A stretch of 39,057 nt of DNA, taken from NCBI GenBank assembly GCA_945897475.1, contig CAMDFL010000024.1, forward strand, positions 1 to 39,057. The letters run 5' to 3'. Made by a program: the position numbers and the translations under genes. Below are positions 1 through 8,672 of this stretch, piece by piece. Under the pieces are notes generated by a model, which was given only the letters and a program-made list of their open reading frames with translations, did no database searches and was not told where the DNA came from. The stretch's first letter is position 1. Every line of letters starts with the position of its first letter. The stretch comes from Bordetella parapertussis. Lineage in GTDB: Bacteria; Pseudomonadota; Gammaproteobacteria; Burkholderiales; SG8-39.

Positions 1-102
1 CTGGCGGTGGAGCCGACTACGGGAGAAGTTCATTTGCGCCACCATGTCAGTCCAACGGGCTACTACCGCGGCAAAAAAGTCGCCAAAGGCTTGGGCGACT
101 AG
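1..102 (+). CDS. rpmF: 50S ribosomal protein L32, C-terminal part
   Basis: The window opens inside this gene. The last 33 codons and a TAG stop are present, beginning [10 protein letters not shown] and containing [16 protein letters not shown], the conserved end of bacterial L32, a small protein of the large ribosomal subunit. The N-terminal half, with any zinc-binding cysteines, lies outside the window. plsX follows after about 60 bp on the same strand. The rpmF-plsX-fab order is conserved in proteobacteria and links ribosome and membrane-lipid synthesis genes in one transcript. Identification is from the tail only, but the match and the context agree. Confidence 0.92.
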   Translation: MAVEPTTGEVHLRHHVSPTGYYRGKKVAKGLGD

Positions 103-164
103 GACGGGGTTTCGTGCCGGGACGCTCCGCGCCCTGAAGCGAATACCAATTTTTGGGGCGGTCC

Positions 165-1175
165 ATGGCCTTCACCATCGCGATTGACTGCATGGGCGGT
201 GACCACGGCCCGCACGTTACCGTGCCGGCGGCGGTCGAGTTTCTGGGCATGTACCCAGACTCCGCCGTCGTTCTGGTTGGACTCCGCGATTCCATCGACG
301 CAGAACTGCGGCTCGCTGGCGGCGTCTGCGCGGAACGGATACGCGTGCATCACGCCCCAGAGATAGTGTCCATGGATGAGTCTCCGCTGGTTGCATTGCG
401 CGGCAAAAAAGAATCCTCGATCCGACTCGCGGCCGAACTCGTCAAGAGCGGCGAGGCCCAGGCGCTGGTCAGTGCGGGCAATACCGGCGCGCTGATGGCT
501 ATCTCCCGATACGTGCTGAAGACCTTGCCCGGAATCGACAGGCCAGCCATCCTTTCGGTGCTTCCTTCAAAAACCGGCGGCACCTATGTTCTCGACCTTG
601 GGGCCAACGTAGACAGCACAGCCGAGCATCTTTTGCAATTCGCGATCATGGGCTCGGTGCTGGTGTCTGCGGTCGAACATAAGGAGCGCCCCACGGTCGG
701 CCTGCTCAACATCGGAGAGGAAGACATCAAAGGAACCGAAGTCGTCAAAAAAACTGCCCAGTTGTTGCGAGCCAGCGGCTTGAATTTTATCGGCAATGTC
801 GAGGGTGACGATATTTTCAAGGGTCGCTGTGACGTGGTGGTTTGCGATGGATTCGTTGGCAACGTGGCATTGAAGTCTGCGGAAGGTCTTGCGCAAATGC
901 TCGGCGCCTTTCTCAAGGAGGAGTTGAGCCGCAGTTTTGTCCGCAAAGCGATTGCGTTGGTGGCGGCTCCGGTTTTGAAGGCGTTCAAGCGGCGCGTCGA
1001 TCACCGCACATATAACGGTGCGACATTGGTTGGCTTGAAAGGGATCGTCGTAAAAAGCCACGGCTCGGCTGATCAGTTCAGCTATCGCCGCGCCATTGAA
1101 CGCGCGCGTGAAGAAATCGAAAACGATGTCATCGCCCGCTTGACCCATCGCCTCGCAAGTCTGGAGGCAGCATGA
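165..1175 (+). CDS. plsX: phosphate acyltransferase PlsX
   Basis: PlsX converts acyl-ACP and phosphate to acyl-phosphate, the acyl donor for PlsY in the first step of phosphatidic acid synthesis. It is a peripheral membrane enzyme. The N-terminus [11 protein letters not shown] is the family signature, and [10 protein letters not shown] and DLGANVD also match. The protein is 336 aa, a normal length. The frame is open from a TTG at 153, but ATG 165 is preferred because it directly precedes the conserved [11 protein letters not shown] and has a G-rich sequence (GGGGCGG) just upstream. The stop overlaps the fabH start (ATGA), which suggests translational coupling. The gene sits in its usual place between rpmF and fabH. 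Confidence 0.96.
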   Translation: MAFTIAIDCMGGDHGPHVTVPAAVEFLGMYPDSAVVLVGLRDSIDAELRLAGGVCAERIRVHHAPEIVSMDESPLVALRGKKESSIRLAAELVKSGEAQALVSAGNTGALMAISRYVLKTLPGIDRPAILSVLPSKTGGTYVLDLGANVDSTAEHLLQFAIMGSVLVSAVEHKERPTVGLLNIGEEDIKGTEVVKKTAQLLRASGLNFIGNVEGDDIFKGRCDVVVCDGFVGNVALKSAEGLAQMLGAFLKEELSRSFVRKAIALVAAPVLKAFKRRVDHRTYNGATLVGLKGIVVKSHGSADQFSYRRAIERAREEIENDVIARLTHRLASLEAA

Positions 1176-2131
1176 TCTGGTCGAGAATAGTCGGAACCGG
1201 CGGCTATCTGCCCGAACGAATCCTAACCAATGCTGATCTTGCGCGGACCATGGAAACCTCCGATGAATGGATCCAGAGCCGCACCGGAATCAAACAAAGG
1301 CATATAGCCGAGGAGTCGCAAAGCAGCAGCGACCTTGCCTTCGAGGCATGTAAGGCGGCGCTACAAGCCGCGGACCTGCCGGCCTCCGAGGTAGATCTGA
1401 TTATATTCGCTACCTCGACCCCGGATCAGATATTTCCAAGCAGCGCGTGCTTGCTGCAGCACAAACTTGGGATCAAAGGCGGGGCGGCCTTCGATGTCCA
1501 GGCCGTTTGTAGTGGATTTGTGTATGCACTGTCAATTGCCGACAAATTCATTCGCAGTGGACAAAATCGGTGTGCCCTGGTGGTCGGAGCCGAGGTGTTT
1601 TCGCGCATTCTGGATTGGAACGATCGCGCCACCGCGGTGTTATTTGGCGACGGCGCCGGCGCCGTGGTGCTGCGCGCGGATTCGACGCCGGGTATTCTGG
1701 GGAGCGTGTTGCGCGCGGATGGTTCTCAGTCAAAAATACTTTCCGTGCCCGGCACAATTTGCGGTGGCAAGGTTGTTGGTACACCATTTCTTCAAATGGA
1801 TGGGCAGGGGGTTTTCAAGTTCGCGGTTCGGGCTCTTGATGAAGTCGCGCGCGAAACTTTGGCGCTATGCAAGTTAAGCGTGTATGACCTCGACTGGCTA
1901 ATTCCGCATCAAGCCAATATTCGTATCCTCGATGCGACGGCTAAACGTCTTGGCATTCCCATAGAACGCGTGGTGGTAACCGTGGATCGCCATGCCAATA
2001 CTTCGGCGGCGTCGGTGCCCCTCGCGCTTGATTGCGCGGTGCGCGATGGCCGTATCAAGCGCGGCGATAAGGTAATGCTCGAAGGGGTCGGCGGAGGTTT
2101 CACCTGGGGCGCAGTATTGTTTGAGTTTTAA
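1172..2131 (+). CDS. fabH: beta-ketoacyl-ACP synthase III FabH
   Basis: FabH starts fatty acid synthesis by condensing acetyl-CoA with malonyl-ACP. The Cys-His-Asn catalytic triad is visible: C113 in VQAVCSGF, H246 in IPHQAN, and N276 in HANTSAAS. At 319 aa it has the normal length. The C-terminal [10 protein letters not shown] loop, which shapes the active site, is also typical. The start ATG overlaps the plsX stop by four bases. A 42-bp gap precedes fabD. KasIII enzymes also occur in secondary metabolism, but the position between plsX and fabD makes the housekeeping role nearly certain. Confidence 0.96.
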   Translation: MIWSRIVGTGGYLPERILTNADLARTMETSDEWIQSRTGIKQRHIAEESQSSSDLAFEACKAALQAADLPASEVDLIIFATSTPDQIFPSSACLLQHKLGIKGGAAFDVQAVCSGFVYALSIADKFIRSGQNRCALVVGAEVFSRILDWNDRATAVLFGDGAGAVVLRADSTPGILGSVLRADGSQSKILSVPGTICGGKVVGTPFLQMDGQGVFKFAVRALDEVARETLALCKLSVYDLDWLIPHQANIRILDATAKRLGIPIERVVVTVDRHANTSAASVPLALDCAVRDGRIKRGDKVMLEGVGGGFTWGAVLFEF

Positions 2132-2173
2132 ATTCGGATACTGAAAATATATACCGAAAATAAAGGAGCAAGC

Positions 2174-3103
2174 TTGAAACTGGCGATGGTATTTCCCGGG
2201 CAGGGCTCGCAATCAGTCGGCATGATGAATGCCTATGGCGATTTACCTGAAATTCGCCAGACCATCGCCGAAGCGTCGGATATCCTGGGCGAGGACATCG
2301 GTAAGTTGATGGCCGACGGGCCTGCAGGGGAACTGAACCGGACCATCAATACCCAGCCCGTCATGGTCACCGCCGACGTCGCCGTATTCCGTGCCTGGCG
2401 CGCATTGGGTGGAGCGATACCCGAATGGGTCGCAGGCCACAGCTTGGGCGAATATTCTGCGCTCGTGATTGCCGGGGCTTTGTCGTTTGCGCAATGTCTG
2501 CCTTTGGTTCGATTGCGCGCAACCGCCATGCAGGATGCTGTACCCGAAGGCACTGGCGCCATGGCGGCAATTCTCGGGCTCGACGACGCCATGGTCATTG
2601 CGGCCTGCGAGGAAGCTGCGCAAGGAGAAATTGTCGAAGCGGTCAATTTCAATGCGCCGTCCCAGGTGGTCATTGCCGGACACGCGGCCGCTGTAAAAAG
2701 AGGCATGGAAGCGGCCAAGAATCGCGGCGCGAAACGCGCCTTGCCCTTGCCGGTCAGCGCGCCGTTTCACTCCTCGCTGATGGCGCCCGCTGCCGCGCGA
2801 TTGAAATTGGCGTTGGCGGATGTTGATTTTCAATCACCCAGAATTCCAGTGATTCACAATTTGGATGCGATGCCTCATTCGCAGCCCGGGCAGATCCGCG
2901 AAGCATTGTTTGGTCAGGCGGATCATCCTGTGAAGTGGACACAGTGCATTTTGGCCATGGCAGCCGCGGGCGCCACTCATGTTTTTGAATGCGGACCGGG
3001 AAAGGTTCTGGCGCCGCTCGCAAAACGAATTCGTGCCGATTTGCAGGTTCTCGCGCTTGCGGATCGCGCCGCCATCGACCAGGGATTGCAGATTAATGTT
3101 TGA
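2174..3103 (+). CDS. fabD: malonyl-CoA:ACP transacylase FabD
   Basis: FabD transfers malonyl groups from CoA to ACP to supply chain elongation. Visible motifs are FPGQGSQ near residue 8, the nucleophile S90 in GHSLGEYSAL, R115 in LVRLRA, which binds the malonyl carboxylate, and catalytic H199 in APFHS. The length is 309 aa. The start is TTG 2174, placed five bases after a good Shine-Dalgarno sequence (AAAGGAG), and the conserved protein begins exactly there (MKLAMVFPGQ). The 3' end overlaps fabG by 8 bp. No ATG start fits the family's N-terminus. Confidence 0.95.
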   Translation: MKLAMVFPGQGSQSVGMMNAYGDLPEIRQTIAEASDILGEDIGKLMADGPAGELNRTINTQPVMVTADVAVFRAWRALGGAIPEWVAGHSLGEYSALVIAGALSFAQCLPLVRLRATAMQDAVPEGTGAMAAILGLDDAMVIAACEEAAQGEIVEAVNFNAPSQVVIAGHAAAVKRGMEAAKNRGAKRALPLPVSAPFHSSLMAPAAARLKLALADVDFQSPRIPVIHNLDAMPHSQPGQIREALFGQADHPVKWTQCILAMAAAGATHVFECGPGKVLAPLAKRIRADLQVLALADRAAIDQGLQINV

Positions 3104-3851
3104 CAAACGGACTTTGGAAAATCAGATCGCGCTGGTCACTGGAGCGAGCCGCGGTATTGGCCGTGCGGTGGCAATTGCCTTGGGTGCCTTGGGTGCAACG
3201 GTAGTTGGCACCGGGACCACCCAGGCCGGGGCGTCCAGCATTGACGAACAGTTGAAGTCACAAGGCGCCATGGGACGTGGCGCTGTTCTTGATGTCAATG
3301 ACGGAGCGGCCATTTCGGCGCTGCTGGAGCTCATCGAAAAAGAATTTGGACCCGTGTCCATTCTTGTCAATAATGCCGGCATTACCAAGGACAATCTTGC
3401 GATTCGTATGAAAGATGCGGAATGGGATTCGGTCATAGATACGGATCTGAAATCTGTATTTCGTCTTTCCAAAGCAGTATTGCGAGGCATGATGAAAGCG
3501 CGCGCTGGAAGGATTATCAATATCACCTCGGTGGTTGGGGAAACCGGCAACCCGGGGCAAATCAATTACGCGGCAGCGAAAGCCGGGGTCAAGGGTTTTA
3601 CGCGATCACTCGCGCGCGAGATTGGAAGTCGTGGAATTACGGTCAATTGCGTCGCACCTGGATTTATCCAGACTGACATGACCAACGCCTTGACTGACGC
3701 GCAGCGTGAGGCCCTGCTGACGCAAATTCCTCTGGGTCGCCTTGGCGGTGCAGACGACGTCGCAGCAGCAGTATGCTTTCTTTCGTCGCCTTTGGCAGCG
3801 TATATCACTGGCAGCACAATTCATGTCAACGGCGGCATGTTCATGAATTGA
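3096..3851 (+). CDS. fabG: 3-oxoacyl-ACP reductase FabG
   Basis: FabG is the NADPH-dependent short-chain dehydrogenase that reduces 3-oxoacyl-ACP in each elongation cycle. It has the TGASRGIG nucleotide-binding motif (residues 15-22), NNAG (92-95), catalytic S145, and Y158-x3-K162. It is 251 aa long and ends HVNGGMFMN, the usual FabG tail. The frame is open upstream into fabD, but ATG 3096 gives the normal N-terminus and an 8-bp overlap with fabD. One oddity: residue 117, in DTDLKSVF, is Asp where E. coli FabG has the Asn of the SDR catalytic tetrad (N110, in ETNLSSVF). The rest of the active site is intact, so the enzyme is probably still active. Confidence 0.95.
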   Translation: MFDKRTLENQIALVTGASRGIGRAVAIALGALGATVVGTGTTQAGASSIDEQLKSQGAMGRGAVLDVNDGAAISALLELIEKEFGPVSILVNNAGITKDNLAIRMKDAEWDSVIDTDLKSVFRLSKAVLRGMMKARAGRIINITSVVGETGNPGQINYAAAKAGVKGFTRSLAREIGSRGITVNCVAPGFIQTDMTNALTDAQREALLTQIPLGRLGGADDVAAAVCFLSSPLAAYITGSTIHVNGGMFMN

Positions 3852-3870
3852 CGGGCAATCATTGCCGGGG

Positions 3871-3899
3871 ACTGAACCGGCGTAGGGATCTGCTACAAT
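3871..3899 (+). promoter_or_regulatory. candidate acpP promoter
   Basis: The gap between fabG and acpP contains TACAAT at 3894-3899, a good -10 hexamer, with a weak -35 (ACTGAA at 3871-3876) 17 bp upstream. An extra promoter here would fit the much higher demand for acyl carrier protein than for the other fab products. This rests on hexamer matching only. Confidence 0.4.
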
Positions 3900-3965
3900 T
3901 CGCGCCGCAAAAACTGGATTTTGGGCGCAATACTGCGACGCGTTACAGGGGAGAGGGACCGTAGT

Positions 3966-4208
3966 ATGGAAAATATTGAGCAACGGGTCAAAAAAATTGT
4001 TGCCGAGCAACTTGGTGTCAACGAGTCCGAGATCAAGATTGAATCATCATTCGTCGATGATCTGGGGGCGGATTCCCTGGATACGGTTGAACTGGTGATG
4101 GCGCTGGAAGAGGAGTTCGAGACTGAAATTCCCGATGAAGACGCTGAAAAAATCACGACGGTTCGTCAGGCGATTGACTACGTCACATCGCATTCCAAGG
4201 GCTCCTAA
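3966..4208 (+). CDS. acpP: acyl carrier protein AcpP
   Basis: This is the 80-aa carrier that holds growing acyl chains on a phosphopantetheine arm. The modified serine is S37 in the GADSLDT motif. The protein is acidic and ends with the helix-IV region ([10 protein letters not shown]). The open frame starts earlier (3921), but ATG 3966 follows a purine-rich GGGGAGAGGG sequence and gives the standard [11 protein letters not shown]-terminus. The arm is attached by AcpS, whose gene is at 16351. The gene lies between fabG and fabF, its classical location. Confidence 0.97.
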   Translation: MENIEQRVKKIVAEQLGVNESEIKIESSFVDDLGADSLDTVELVMALEEEFETEIPDEDAEKITTVRQAIDYVTSHSKGS

Positions 4209-4235
4209 GCTCACCATAATCCGTTCGGGGCACAT

Positions 4236-5474
4236 TTGAGCCACCGTCGCGTCGTCGTCACCGGGCTAGGAATTATCTCTCCGGTAGGCAATACACCGGT
4301 CGAGGCATGGTCGGCTATTCTTGCGGGACAATCCGGCATAGGCCCGATTACCCGTTTTGATGCCTCTGCATTCACCTCGCGCATCGCGGGTGAAGTGAAA
4401 AATTTCGCCGTCGAAAAATATCTGTCGGGCAAAGAGGCGCGGCGCTTCGACACCTTCATTCATTACGGTTTGGCCGCTGGAATCGACGCGCTTAAGGATT
4501 CCGGCTTGGCTCTGGACAAAGAGGACCTGACTCAGATTGGTGTTTGTATTGGCTCAGGAATTGGCGGCCTGCCCTTGATTGAGGAAACCCACGCTGCTCT
4601 TACAGCGGGTGGCCCACGAAAGATTTCACCATTTTTTGTTCCCGGCACCATCATCAACATGATTTCCGGCCAGCTATCCATCATGTTCGGATTGAAAGGC
4701 CCGAATTTCTCGGTGGTAACGGCCTGCACCACGGCGAATCATTGCATTGGTGAAGCCGGTCGACTGATCGAGTATGGCGACGCCGATGTCATGATTGCCG
4801 GTGGTGCTGAATCCACCCTCTCTCCCTTGGGATTAGGGGGTTTTTGTGCCGCTCGTGCGCTATCGACGCGCAATGATGACCCCGTCCATGCGAGCCGTCC
4901 TTGGGATCGTGACCGAGACGGCTTTGTGCTGGGGGAGGGGGCTGGTGTGTTGGTGCTGGAAGAGTTCGAACACGCACGGATGCGCGGTGCGAAAATTTAT
5001 TGCGAACTGGCCGGCTATGGCATGAGCGCGGACGCCCACCATATTACGGCGCCTTGTGAAGACGGGGAGGGCGCGGCGCGCTGCATGAAAAATGCGCTAC
5101 GCAACGCCAGATTAAACGCGGAGCAAGTGGACTACATCAATGCGCACGGCACCTCCACGTTATTGGGGGATACAGCGGAAACCATTGCGGTCAAGCGCGC
5201 ATTCGGCTCGCATGCTGGCCGGCTTGCCATCAGTTCGACCAAGTCGATGACCGGGCATCTGCTGGGCGCTGCGGGTGGAATAGAAGCGGTTTTTTCCGCG
5301 ATGGCGGTGCAACAGCAAATCGCGCCGCCAACCGCGAACCTTGAGACGCCTGATCCAAGCTGCGATTTGGACTACGTCCCTAACAGCGCGCGGCCAATGC
5401 CCATACGGGCCGCCTTGTCCAACTCCTTTGGCTTTGGTGGAACCAACGGGACACTGATTTTTACTCGGGTTTGA
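4236..5474 (+). CDS. fabF: beta-ketoacyl-ACP synthase II FabF
   Basis: FabF condenses malonyl-ACP with longer acyl-ACPs, including the step that tunes the unsaturated/saturated ratio. The Cys-His-His triad is present: C164 in [10 protein letters not shown]304 in NAHGTST, and H341 in [12 protein letters not shown]336 in SSTKSMTGH and the C-terminal FGFGGTNG are also conserved. The length is 412 aa, normal for FabF. The start is TTG 4236 with a short GGGG sequence upstream, and no ATG lies near the conserved [10 protein letters not shown]. The stop overlaps the next gene's start (TTGA). Confidence 0.96.
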   Translation: MSHRRVVVTGLGIISPVGNTPVEAWSAILAGQSGIGPITRFDASAFTSRIAGEVKNFAVEKYLSGKEARRFDTFIHYGLAAGIDALKDSGLALDKEDLTQIGVCIGSGIGGLPLIEETHAALTAGGPRKISPFFVPGTIINMISGQLSIMFGLKGPNFSVVTACTTANHCIGEAGRLIEYGDADVMIAGGAESTLSPLGLGGFCAARALSTRNDDPVHASRPWDRDRDGFVLGEGAGVLVLEEFEHARMRGAKIYCELAGYGMSADAHHITAPCEDGEGAARCMKNALRNARLNAEQVDYINAHGTSTLLGDTAETIAVKRAFGSHAGRLAISSTKSMTGHLLGAAGGIEAVFSAMAVQQQIAPPTANLETPDPSCDLDYVPNSARPMPIRAALSNSFGFGGTNGTLIFTRV

Positions 5475-5890
5475 CTCTCGTTTGCCGAGTGACAGTGTGG
5501 CCATCGCGCCGCCAGGCCATCGTGATGGCCGGGATTCATGGCCTGGGTGTTCTGGCGATCCTATGCAGCCTTGATGGCATTGCAATGGGGCTGGCGTTAT
5601 TGGGGGTGGTGTTTTCCGCCGCATGGTGCGTCTCCAATGCGATGCTTTGGCTGGCCGGCGCTGTCTCGAGTTTCGAGATCATGTCCGACGGTACTGGCAG
5701 TTGGACCAATTGCCGAGGCGAATCTCATTCGGTCAGCCACATTAAAGTAAGTTGGTGCTCTCAGTCTGTACTGGTCATCGGCTTTTGGCAGCGAGGCGCT
5801 CACTGGCGCTGGCTGATTTTGGCTCCGGATTCTGCGGCGCCCGATGCCTTGCGCGGCCTGCGTGTATGGGCCCGATGGCGACCTGATTGA
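5471..5890 (+). CDS. YgfX-like (DUF1434) small inner-membrane protein
   Basis: This is a 139-aa protein whose N-terminal half carries two hydrophobic segments (about residues 19-40 and 42-64), followed by a soluble tail. The layout and the ending [20 protein letters not shown] resemble the YgfX/CptA family, which in E. coli is a membrane protein encoded next to SdhE and described as the toxin-like partner. Here no sdhE gene is adjacent. The start is TTG 5471, overlapping the fabF stop, and ATG 5525 is an alternative that would lose part of the family's N-terminal region (VWPSRRQ). Its function here is unknown. The family call rests on pattern resemblance and on the gene's place between fabF and rpoE. 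Confidence 0.65.
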   Translation: MTLVCRVTVWPSRRQAIVMAGIHGLGVLAILCSLDGIAMGLALLGVVFSAAWCVSNAMLWLAGAVSSFEIMSDGTGSWTNCRGESHSVSHIKVSWCSQSVLVIGFWQRGAHWRWLILAPDSAAPDALRGLRVWARWRPD

Positions 5891-6064
5891 GCACTGTGTA
5901 TCCAGCGAGCATTTTCTTGTGCGCCCGGAATGGGACGGTTCGGTCAATTTAGAGGGGCCTGAATTCGGCAGCCAAGAAAATACTGAACAAGTGGGCCCAG
6001 CCACGAATGGCACTTACTTGAGGGTTTTGGGCTCGTCCCATCCTGTCGCGAGCGGTTTGCTGAA

Positions 6065-6184
6065 GATCGTTGTTTGAAACAACGATCCGCACGAACGGAT
6101 TTGTCGTTCGTGCAGGTTTTGGCAGCGCTGCTGCGGTCGAGCCGCGTTTTTATACGGAAAAACACCATCCGTATAAAAACGCGG
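6065..6184. repeat. cluster of four perfect palindromes/hairpins
   Basis: Four self-complementary elements follow one another. At 6065-6087 there are 11-bp arms with a single central base. At 6089-6113 there are 9-bp arms (GCACGAACG) with a 7-base loop. At 6122-6131 there is a 10-bp perfect palindrome (GCAGCGCTGC). At 6142-6158/6168-6184 there are 17-bp perfect arms with a 9-base loop. The 6089 hairpin is followed by a short TTTT; the others have no T-run. They may act as terminators or mRNA-processing sites for the fab transcript, or as a repetitive element family. Confidence 0.85.
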
Positions 6185-6356
6185 TTTCTGAATAAAGCAG
6201 AGTCGGTTTGCTCTTTGTCCCGGATTTCGGCGCTTAAGAAGAGAGCCATTCGGCCCAGCCACCCGGTAAAACCCTGAGCGCAAAGAAAATACTATGTGGT
6301 TTTTTCCAAAAATAGAGGCATGACCAGCCTTGCCCAAATAGCTTCCAAGTTTTTTT

Positions 6357-6420
6357 GAACTAATTGCCGGCAAGGTGGTCTTTAAGAGTAGATGGGCGTG
6401 GTCGTGAGCCGAGCTATACT
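6357..6420 (+). promoter_or_regulatory. candidate rpoE promoter region (sigma-E-like and sigma-70-like)
   Basis: GAACTA at 6357-6362 is followed, after a spacer of 16 bases, by TCTTT (from 6379). This resembles the sigma-E pattern (GAACTT, 16 bp, TCTGA), as expected if RpoE activates its own gene. A separate TATACT at 6415-6420 could be a sigma-70 -10 element, but no good -35 precedes it. Both are pattern matches only. Confidence 0.35.
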
Positions 6421-6473
6421 GCAACAGCCGTTTTCGCTGGCGATTGCCTAAATAGAATGCTCAGGGACGCGAA

Positions 6474-7073
6474 ATGAGTGACCGGGAGCTTGACCGGCAT
6501 CTTGTGGAACGCGCGCGGCGCGGAGACAAGCATGCGTTTGAATTGCTGGTATCGAAGTATCAACGCAGGCTGATGCGCTTGCTGTCGCGGTACATGCGTG
6601 ATCAGGGCGAGGTGGAAGACGTGGCCCAAGAGACGTTCATCAAGGCCTACCGGGCATTGCCAGGTTTTCGAGGAGACAGCGCGTTCTATACCTGGCTGTA
6701 CCGGATCGGCATCAACACTGCCAAGAATTTTCTGATTGCCTCGGGCAGGCGTGTGCCGACGGCGACCGAGCACGATGCCGAGGAGGCTGAGGCATTTGAC
6801 GAGGGCGAACAACTGCGCGACATCAATACCCCGGAGAGTCTGTTGATGTCGAAGGAAATCGCTGCGACTGTCAATGCCGCGATGGACGATTTGCCCGCTG
6901 ATATGCGCAGCGCCATCATGCTGCGGGAGATCGATGGATTGAGCTACGAAGAAATAGCCGCGATCATGAGTTGCCCGATAGGCACGGTCAGGTCGAGAAT
7001 TTTTCGTGCCCGAGAGGACATCGCGAAAAAACTGCGCCCGATACTGGATAGCAACAAGGACCGGAGGTGGTAG
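6474..7073 (+). CDS. rpoE: RNA polymerase sigma factor RpoE (AlgU family)
   Basis: This is an extracytoplasmic-function sigma factor of 199 aa that directs the envelope-stress response. Region 2 (about residues 23-90) includes YMRDQGEVEDVAQETF and FYTWLYRIGIN. Region 4 (about 138-188) includes DLPADMRSAI and the recognition helix GLSYEEIAAIMSCPIGTVRSR. Two regulators follow directly, with rseA starting 5 bp after the stop, then rseB and a DegP protease, which is the standard sigma-E regulatory set. The start ATG is preceded by an AGGGA sequence. The ordered neighbours make the assignment firm. Confidence 0.95.
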   Translation: MSDRELDRHLVERARRGDKHAFELLVSKYQRRLMRLLSRYMRDQGEVEDVAQETFIKAYRALPGFRGDSAFYTWLYRIGINTAKNFLIASGRRVPTATEHDAEEAEAFDEGEQLRDINTPESLLMSKEIAATVNAAMDDLPADMRSAIMLREIDGLSYEEIAAIMSCPIGTVRSRIFRAREDIAKKLRPILDSNKDRRW

Positions 7074-7078
7074 CCAGC

Positions 7079-7576
7079 ATGAATCAAGAACTGTCCACGC
7101 TGGTCGATGGCGAGTTGAATGGCGACAAGCTCGCCGCGCAGTTGGTGATCCTGAAAAATAGCCAAGAAGCACGCGCCGCCTGGGATACCTGCCACCTTAT
7201 TGGAGATGCCTTGCGCGGCCATATTGCGCCGGAAATTTGTTCTCGCGTGTCGGCACGCCTGGCGCAGGAGCCGACCCTAATTGCACCCATGACTCCGGCA
7301 AGAAGCGCCAAGGCATTGGCGCCGTGGACATTGCCTCTGGCAGCGGGCGCGGCGGCCGTGGCAATGGTTGTTTGGACGGTACTGCCTGGCGTGCGCGGCG
7401 AACTTCAGGTCGCGCAGACTGCGCCCTTGCCGCAAATGCCCTCCGCTGCTCCGCCCGCGGCGACCCAAGTCGCGGATTATCTACTCGCGCATCAGCGATA
7501 TTCCTCGACGAGTGCCATGCAAGGCATGGCCCCCTATGTGCGTACCGTTGCTGACGATGGTGAAGCACGCCGATGA
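7079..7576 (+). CDS. rseA: anti-sigma-E factor RseA
   Basis: RseA holds RpoE inactive at the inner membrane until stress-triggered proteolysis. The N-terminal cytoplasmic domain begins MNQELSTLVDGELNG, the usual RseA opening. One transmembrane segment spans about residues 83-103, followed by a periplasmic tail with YLLAHQRYSS and a proline/alanine-rich linker. It is 165 aa from ATG 7079. The frame also opens at GTG 7067, inside rpoE, but GGAGG at 7063-7067 is placed to serve ATG 7079. The stop overlaps the rseB start (ATGA), so the sigma-factor inhibitor and its protector are probably coupled in translation. Confidence 0.92.
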   Translation: MNQELSTLVDGELNGDKLAAQLVILKNSQEARAAWDTCHLIGDALRGHIAPEICSRVSARLAQEPTLIAPMTPARSAKALAPWTLPLAAGAAAVAMVVWTVLPGVRGELQVAQTAPLPQMPSAAPPAATQVADYLLAHQRYSSTSAMQGMAPYVRTVADDGEARR

Positions 7577-8556
7577 GATCTCGCTTGCCCATTCTGATTG
7601 CGTGCCTTATCGCGGTGATAATTGGCTGCCCGTCCTCATTGGCATTGGCCGATACGCAAACCGATGCCACGTCGCTGCTCAATCGTGTCTATGCGGCCAC
7701 GCAGCGCCTTTCCTACACTGGAACCTTCATCTACCAGCACCGCAATCAGAGCGAGACTTCACGGATTACTAAAATCGTCGAGGGTGGCATGATCCGCGAG
7801 AAACTGGAAACCCTGGACGGTCAGCCTCGTGAGGTTGTGCGCAACGGCGATGACGTGGTGTGCTACCTGCCTGCGTTGGCCACGGTTAGGGTCGACAAGT
7901 ATTCCGAGCAAAACAAATTTCCCGCTGTTCTGCCCGCGCAATTGAAGGAATTATTGGAAAACTACGATATTCGACGCGGTGGGATGGAGCGCGTAGCGGG
8001 TTTTGACTGCGATGTGTTGACGCTGGAGCCCAAGGACAATAGGCGATACGGGCATAAGTTGTGGGTGGATGTGCAAACCGGAATGCTCATAAAGGCGAAG
8101 ACCTACGACGGTCGCCATGAAGCGATGGAGCAATTTACATTCAGCCACTTGCAAATAGGCGGGGCTATTGATCGTGAAAGGGTTCGGTCACGCTTTGAGG
8201 GAAAAACCGCGTCATGGCGCGTGGAAGACGCCGCTGTGGCAAGCGCGGATCTGGCGCAAGCCGGGTGGAGGCTGCGATCTTTGCCGCCCGGCTTTCGAAA
8301 GATACTTGAAATGACGCGGACCTTGGGTGGCAATGCTGGTGTGGGGCATATGGTGTTGTCCGATGGTTTGGCGGCGATATCAGTGTTTATCGAAACCGCC
8401 GGCCAGCGACCCTCATTGCCGGAATTGAGCCGTCAGGGGGCGATCAATGTGTATGTCAGGCAACTTGGCGCATACAGGATTACAGTTGTTGGTGAGGCGC
8501 CTGTTGAGAGCGTGCGTTCCATTGCACAGGCGGTGGCATATCGTGCGCCGAAGTGA
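7573..8556 (+). CDS. rseB: periplasmic sigma-E regulator RseB/MucB
   Basis: RseB binds the periplasmic tail of RseA and shields it from the protease DegS. The protein is 327 aa. Its N-terminal signal peptide has a charged start and a hydrophobic core and ends near SSLALA-DT. The large N-terminal domain (LLNRVYAATQRLSYTGTFIYQH) and the smaller C-terminal domain (from about residue 215, GWRLRSLPPGF) match the MucB/RseB family. It overlaps rseA by four bases. The 116-bp gap after it precedes the DegP gene and could hold a separate promoter. Confidence 0.93.
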   Translation: MRSRLPILIACLIAVIIGCPSSLALADTQTDATSLLNRVYAATQRLSYTGTFIYQHRNQSETSRITKIVEGGMIREKLETLDGQPREVVRNGDDVVCYLPALATVRVDKYSEQNKFPAVLPAQLKELLENYDIRRGGMERVAGFDCDVLTLEPKDNRRYGHKLWVDVQTGMLIKAKTYDGRHEAMEQFTFSHLQIGGAIDRERVRSRFEGKTASWRVEDAAVASADLAQAGWRLRSLPPGFRKILEMTRTLGGNAGVGHMVLSDGLAAISVFIETAGQRPSLPELSRQGAINVYVRQLGAYRITVVGEAPVESVRSIAQAVAYRAPK

Positions 8557-8672
8557 TTGGCAATCTGCTGGATTTTCGAGTTTGGAACTAAAGGTGATTG
8601 AAACTCCAGAACGATCGTGTAAATCATGATTGTGTCAACCGGCCAATTAAATTGAATAAAAGAGAGGGCATT

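Larger units (their letters stand above)
5891..6473. other. gene-free stretch between ygfX and rpoE
   Basis: No convincing gene lies here; the open frames have no recognisable product. The stretch holds four consecutive palindromes at 6065-6184, a weaker inverted repeat (CCTTGCC with GGCAAGG, roughly 6328-6375), and possible rpoE promoter elements nearer the gene. It separates the fatty-acid operon from the envelope-stress operon. Confidence 0.7.

Noticed and set aside
5844-6077. Open frame overlapping the end of the YgfX-like gene
   Set aside because: No family resemblance, and it ends inside the palindrome cluster.
8584-8612. GGAACT followed by TCCAGA upstream of mucD as a sigma-E promoter
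   Set aside because: The spacing is about two bases too short and the -10 is poor, so it was not listed, although sigma-E control of mucD would make sense.
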